Of a stretch of 40,000 bases of DNA, positions 30,904-40,000 are shown piece after piece. Both the position numbers and the translations under genes were made by a program. Within the stretch, counting starts at the first letter, position 1. Every line of letters starts with the position of its first letter. The notes beneath the pieces were generated by a model. It searched no databases. It had not been told where the DNA came from and was given only the letters and a program-made list of their open reading frames with translations. The stretch covers positions 348,786-388,785 of the forward strand of contig KV908417.1 of NCBI GenBank assembly GCA_002005505.1, read 5' to 3'. The stretch is from Botryococcus braunii. Its lineage: Eukaryota > Chlorophyta > Trebouxiophyceae.

Positions 30904-31700
30904 TAACGTGGCAAGTTCTAACTCACCACGTCACCCAGACTAAGGCCTAACGTGGCAAGTTCTAACTCACCACGTCACCCAGACAAAGGCCTAACGTGGC
31001 AAGTCCTAACTCACCACGTCACCCAGACAAAGGCCTAACGTGGCAAGTTCTAACTCACCACGTCACCCAGACAAAGGCCTAACGTGGCAAGTTCTAACTC
31101 ACCACGTCACCCAGACAAAGGCCTAACGTGGCAAGTTCTAACTCACCAGTCACCCAGACAAAGGCCTAACGTGGCAAGTTCTAACTCACCACGTCACCCA
31201 GACAAAGGCCTAACGTGGCAAGTTCTAACTCACCACGTCACCCTGACAAACGCCTAACGTGGCAAGTTCTAACTCACCAGTCACCCAGACAAAGGCCTAA
31301 CGTGGCAAGTTCTAACTCACCAGTCACCCAGACAAAGGCCTAACGTGGCAAGTTCTAACTCACCAGTCACCCAGACAAAGGCCTAACGTGGCAAGTTCTA
31401 ACTCACCACGTCACCCAGACAAAGGCCTAATGTGGCAACTTATAAGTCACCCCATAAACCCAGAGAGAGGCCTAACGTGGCAACTTATAAGTCACCCCAT
31501 AAACCCAGAAAGAGGCATAATGTGGCATTTACATACTCAACACGTGTACCCCGTCATTTTACATACTCAACACGTGTACCCAGTCAGATGCCTAACCTGG
31601 TAATTCATTTAAATCACCACATGTACCCAGACAGAGGGCTCACGTGGCAACTTTTACGTTTCACCACCTGTACGCAGACAGGGGGCTCACGTGGCATCTA
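30904..31700. repeat. 44-bp minisatellite with ACGTGG/CCACGT pairs
   Basis: The 44-bp unit (TAACGTGGCAAGTTC...CACCACGTCACCC) is nearly invariant from 30904, with starts at 30948, 30992, 31036, 31080, 31124 and so on. Some units are 43 bp, having lost one base in CACCACGTC to give CACCAGTC. It continues to about 31430, then passes into diverged units (ACGTGGCAACTTATAAGTCA). At least 12 good copies. It lies between the unidentified gene and the 3' end of VPS26. Confidence 0.95.
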
Positions 31701-31912
31701 CATAGTCACCCCACATACCAACACTCTTAGAGGAAGACCAGTTATCAGCAACCGTTCACACACGGGGCCCTTGCAGGCTCCCTCACACTCATCTCCACGA
31801 GCACCTCAAGGGACCCACCTGAACCACGTGAACCTCCCTTTACAATGCAACTCCCCTCCCCAAGAACTCTCAATGACAGCCCCAACCCTTACTAACATGA
31901 CACCCCAGCTCA

Positions 31913-32275
31913 CACCTCCTGCTGTAGTTGAGTTGGACGGCTGTAACTTTCATCTTCGTTACACCCCAACTCACACCTCCTGCTGTAGTTGAGTTGTACG
32001 GCTGTAACTTTCATCTTCGTTACACCCGAACTCACACCTCCTGCTGCAGTTGAGCTGGACGGCTGTAACTTTCATCTTCGTTACACCCCAGCTCACACCT
32101 CCTGCTGTAGTTGAGTTGGACGCCTGTAACTTTGATCTTCTTTACACCCCAACTCACACCTCCTGCTGTAGTTGAGCTGGGCGACTGTAACTTTCATCTT
32201 CGTTACACCCCAACTCACACCTCCTGCTGTAGTTGAGTTGGACGGCTGTAACTTTCATCTTCATTACAACAGCGG
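31913..32275. repeat. 61-bp minisatellite, 6 copies
   Basis: CACCTCCTGCTGTAGTTGAG recurs at a 61-bp period from 31913 (31974, 32035, about 32096, 32157, 32218) with a few substitutions. Each unit continues ...GACGGCTGTAACTTTCATC TTCGTTACACCCCAACT. It lies in the 3' flank of VPS26. Confidence 0.95.
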
Positions 32276-32699
32276 GATGAGGAAGACCAACCCAACGCTT
32301 CAACAGACGCAAACCCAAGTGTTTCAAGCTCCACGACCCGCCGAGCAGCCAGCTGGCAAGCCACAGCGGCCGCAATAATGAAACTGACCCGACGCAAGAC
32401 AAAATCGTCTTAACAAAGAGCGGGATGACAGATACCAACCCAATGTTTCAAACGACCCCAGCGCAAAAGTCCCCCATAATTCTCTTCGGTTCCCAACCGT
32501 GGCTTAGAAGGACCAGGGGCCAGCGCGTCCGTAGCCCCTGGCTTCTGCGTACCAGCGCTACAGGATACAGGGTCTGCGGATTGGGCATGCTTCACATCCC
32601 ATGGGCCATTTCACATAGTCAGCCCAAACCTTCGAAATCTGTCCTTTTCTCCTTCGTCACTTTTTGTGCATCTTGGTGCGCTGGAAGAGTTCGGCTAAT

Positions 32700-32925
32700 G
32701 CCGCACGATGCCGAGAAGGGGCCTGTACCGCTGAAAGGGACATGTATGTCTCGACACGCGGGAAGGGGTGGTCTAAGCTGCATGATGCGGAGAAGGGACC
32801 TGTTCCGCTGAAAAGGAGATGTACGTCTTGACATGCGGTAAGGCGTGGTCTTAGCCGCAGGAGGCCGACGAGGGGCCTGTACCGCTGGAAGGACATGTAC
32901 ATCTGGACATGCGGGAAGGGGTGGT

Positions 32926-32935
<10 letters not shown>
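32700..32935. repeat. 77-bp minisatellite containing the VPS26 stop-codon edge
   Basis: GCCGCACGATG, GCTGCATGATG, GCCGCAGGAGG and GCCGCAGGAGG start at 32700, 32777, 32854 and 32930. The last is the coding end of VPS26, and the upstream copies lie in its 3' flank. GTGGTCTAAGC (the stop codon in reverse) is preserved or nearly so in each copy. Confidence 0.92.
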
Positions 32936-38347
<5,412 letters not shown>

Positions 38348-39479
38348 CTGCAAGAGCACAGGGGATTCTGACGAGGAAGATGCAAAGGCCGAGGGACGAG
38401 GGAAGGGAGGTCTCCTATTGCAGACGCTGGAAGGGCGTCCAAGCTCAGCTAACAGGCCATGGATAAGCAAGTGAAAGCACTGCTGCTCACAACTGACATT
38501 CGATGTCAGAGCTACCAGTTGCGGCACAGGCTGGAGTTCAGTGTATTGAGGCTGCTGCCCAGATTTGAGCAGCACAGAAGCTTTACATTCATTGAGCGTA
38601 TCCTCAACCTTAGTTCTTCGTTGTGAATCCCAGGACCCAGGATTGGGGCAACTCGTTTGATTGTGAGCGTGTCCCTTTTGCTCCTTCAAGGCCACAGGGC
38701 TTGGGGCGAAACAATCCGCCAAAGTGAGCTGACAAACACTGCCAGAACATCAACCAGGGACCCACCATTACTCCCTTCCTTTGATAAACGCTCCCAATCA
38801 GGCGAGTTGGTGCCCTGGAATTGAATCGTGAAGGAAGTCCGGCCGATTGTACAAAAGGAAACTCATCCTTGTCAAATGGAACAAAGATTATGCCTTTTAA
38901 ATTACTTCACTGATACTCGTCAAAGATTCCGAAGTCAGTTCCGCTTCAACAGAATCCGGACGCTTCTGCAGCTCAATAAGGACGGTTTGGCCTCCAAATG
39001 AGAGCAGGTTGACTCATACAACACGCACCTTCACCACCTATGCAACCCCACGCTGTGTGAAATACGAGTTAGTGAGAAGTATCTTGCCTTTCACATCAAA
39101 CAGTGGCAGGAGGTTCATTAAAACACTATGATTTCAGCCAACCTAGGCTCGCTAGGCGCCATGCCATTGTACCGGACGGCTTCTAGATCTCGGAGATTCG
39201 GCATACGGAGATCCTTTTCCCCAATGTAATTTCAAAATGCCGTGTACTCTGTATGAGTTTTATTGCTTTTGGAGTTTATGGCATGTCAATGCAGTAGTCT
39301 TTGTGGGATCATACGGGGAAAGCGCTCCACGTGTCGGTTTGGGCGGGCGGCATGTGATCTTCCATCCAGGCTATTCACCTTTCTTTGCTGCGGTTGCAGT
39401 TGTATGTAGGACCTTTATTTGCAACTAAGAGACGTCCTCCTGCAAAGCTGACTATAAAATCGCTGCGCGACCGTCGGCC
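38348..39479. other. Spacer between divergent VPS26 and methylmalonyl-CoA mutase genes
   Basis: About 1.1 kb that must contain the VPS26 start exon and both promoters. An open frame continuing leftward into VPS26 from 38722 lacks family similarity before position 38347. No other gene or repeat was recognised. Confidence 0.5.
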
Positions 39480-39836
39480 ATGCTCCGTTCTGTGCAACGG
39501 ACACGGAGAGTTTACACGTTTTTATCAAGAGGTTTCGCCTCCACCATTGATGAGAAACTTGACTTATGGAAAAATCGCGCATCAAAGGAGATTGGGGGAA
39601 AGGACCCGTACGAGGCATTAGTATGGGACACGCCAGATGTACGCTTCTACTCACACTGTCTGCACCGGCTGCTGTGCCCAATGCAGCTGAACATCGTGCA
39701 GGACAACAATAACATTGGCACAGTACGGGGTTGGGGGGTTTGCAGCGCCTCAAGGTCAAGCCGGTGTACACTGCGAAGGACCTGGAAGGGAAGGAAGAGC
39801 TCCTGACCGAGGTGGGGGGCCCCAGCTCCCTTGCAG
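39480..39836 (+). CDS. MUT: Methylmalonyl-CoA mutase, mitochondrial, first two exons
   Basis: The B12-dependent enzyme interconverts methylmalonyl-CoA and succinyl-CoA in mitochondria (propionate breakdown). Exon 1 is 39480-39638 (53 codons) and exon 2 is 39746-39836, ending in phase 1 at TTGCAG|GTGCCT; the gene then leaves the window. The N-terminus MLRSVQRTRRVYTFLSRGFA is a typical mitochondrial presequence. It is followed by LDLWKNRASKEIGGKDPYE, ALVWDTPD and RLKVKPVYTAKDLEG, matching the conserved start of the large-subunit family (...WxTPEGIxVKPLYTxxD). The GAT|GTACGC donor and TTTGCAG|CGC acceptor join in phase 0. Only about 83 residues are seen, so a related acyl-CoA mutase cannot be fully excluded. 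Confidence 0.86.
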
Positions 39837-40000
39837 GTGCCTTATGAATTCTGATTGGGCAAACATACCATTGTTTTTCAGTGCCTCTAGCAAACAGTTT
39901 CCTGGGAACCTTAAATAAGTTCCGACACATGTGGCTGGAGTATTTACAGAAAGGGGCATCACACCCCGGGTGATTGTGAGGCAAATGGGACAGCCAAAGA

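Noticed and set aside
30904..31430. CRISPR-like regular repeat array
   Set aside because: The 44-bp units are contiguous with no unique spacers, in a eukaryotic intergenic region; it is a minisatellite.
38348..38722. In-frame extension of VPS26 exon 1 to an ATG at 38722
   Set aside because: It would add about 125 residues without family similarity, and a good acceptor (CTCTTGCAG) sits exactly where VPS26 similarity begins. A short upstream start exon is more likely.
39453..39459. TATAAAA as TATA box of the methylmalonyl-CoA mutase gene
   Set aside because: It lies only about 20 bp before the ATG, too close for a normal start site with a 5' untranslated region; it could be coincidence.

Overview
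The window is nuclear DNA of a eukaryote, most likely a green-lineage alga with a large, repeat-rich genome. The evidence is spliced genes with many phase-consistent introns, plant-type purine enzymes with N-terminal targeting extensions, a plant-type CCT-domain regulator, a plant-like VPS26, and a methylmalonyl-CoA mutase, an enzyme that land plants lack. No species can be named from the sequence alone. Very long CA/GT, GA/CT, GGGA and poly-G tracts and many minisatellites fill introns and spacers.

Layout. (1) Minus strand, 1-6224: two de novo purine genes in tandem. PUR3 (GAR transformylase; 4 exons, complete, 271 aa) lies upstream of the first two exons of PUR2 (GAR synthetase), which runs off the left edge. 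These enzymes catalyse consecutive-numbered steps, with the PUR2 product being the PUR3 substrate. (2) 7396-14807: an intact Ty1/copia retrotransposon with two identical 692-bp LTRs, a 5-bp target duplication, a half-tRNA(iMet)-type primer site and a 1799-aa uninterrupted polyprotein. It sits inside an older palindromic repeat. (3) Plus strand, 17036-25173: a gene of about 10 exons for a CCT-domain nuclear protein of about 695 aa. (4) 25.7-29.7 kb, plus strand: weakly supported exons of an unidentified gene. (5) 30.9-32.3 kb: two large minisatellite arrays (44 bp and 61 bp). (6) Minus strand, 32926-38347: VPS26 of the retromer, 7 exons, complete except for the first few residues. (7) Plus strand from 39480: the first two exons of methylmalonyl-CoA mutase, divergent from VPS26.

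The most striking observation is that many intronic minisatellites are copies of the exon edge next to them. Their repeat units contain the splice site plus roughly 10-40 nt of the adjoining exon. This holds for at least four VPS26 splice sites plus the VPS26 stop-codon region, for PUR3 and for the CCT gene. Several introns also have the same AG|GT-type hexamer or heptamer at both ends. Together this suggests that tandem duplication seeded at exon boundaries is a general process shaping introns in this genome. All exon models were built by hand from splice signals, reading phase and family knowledge, without transcripts.
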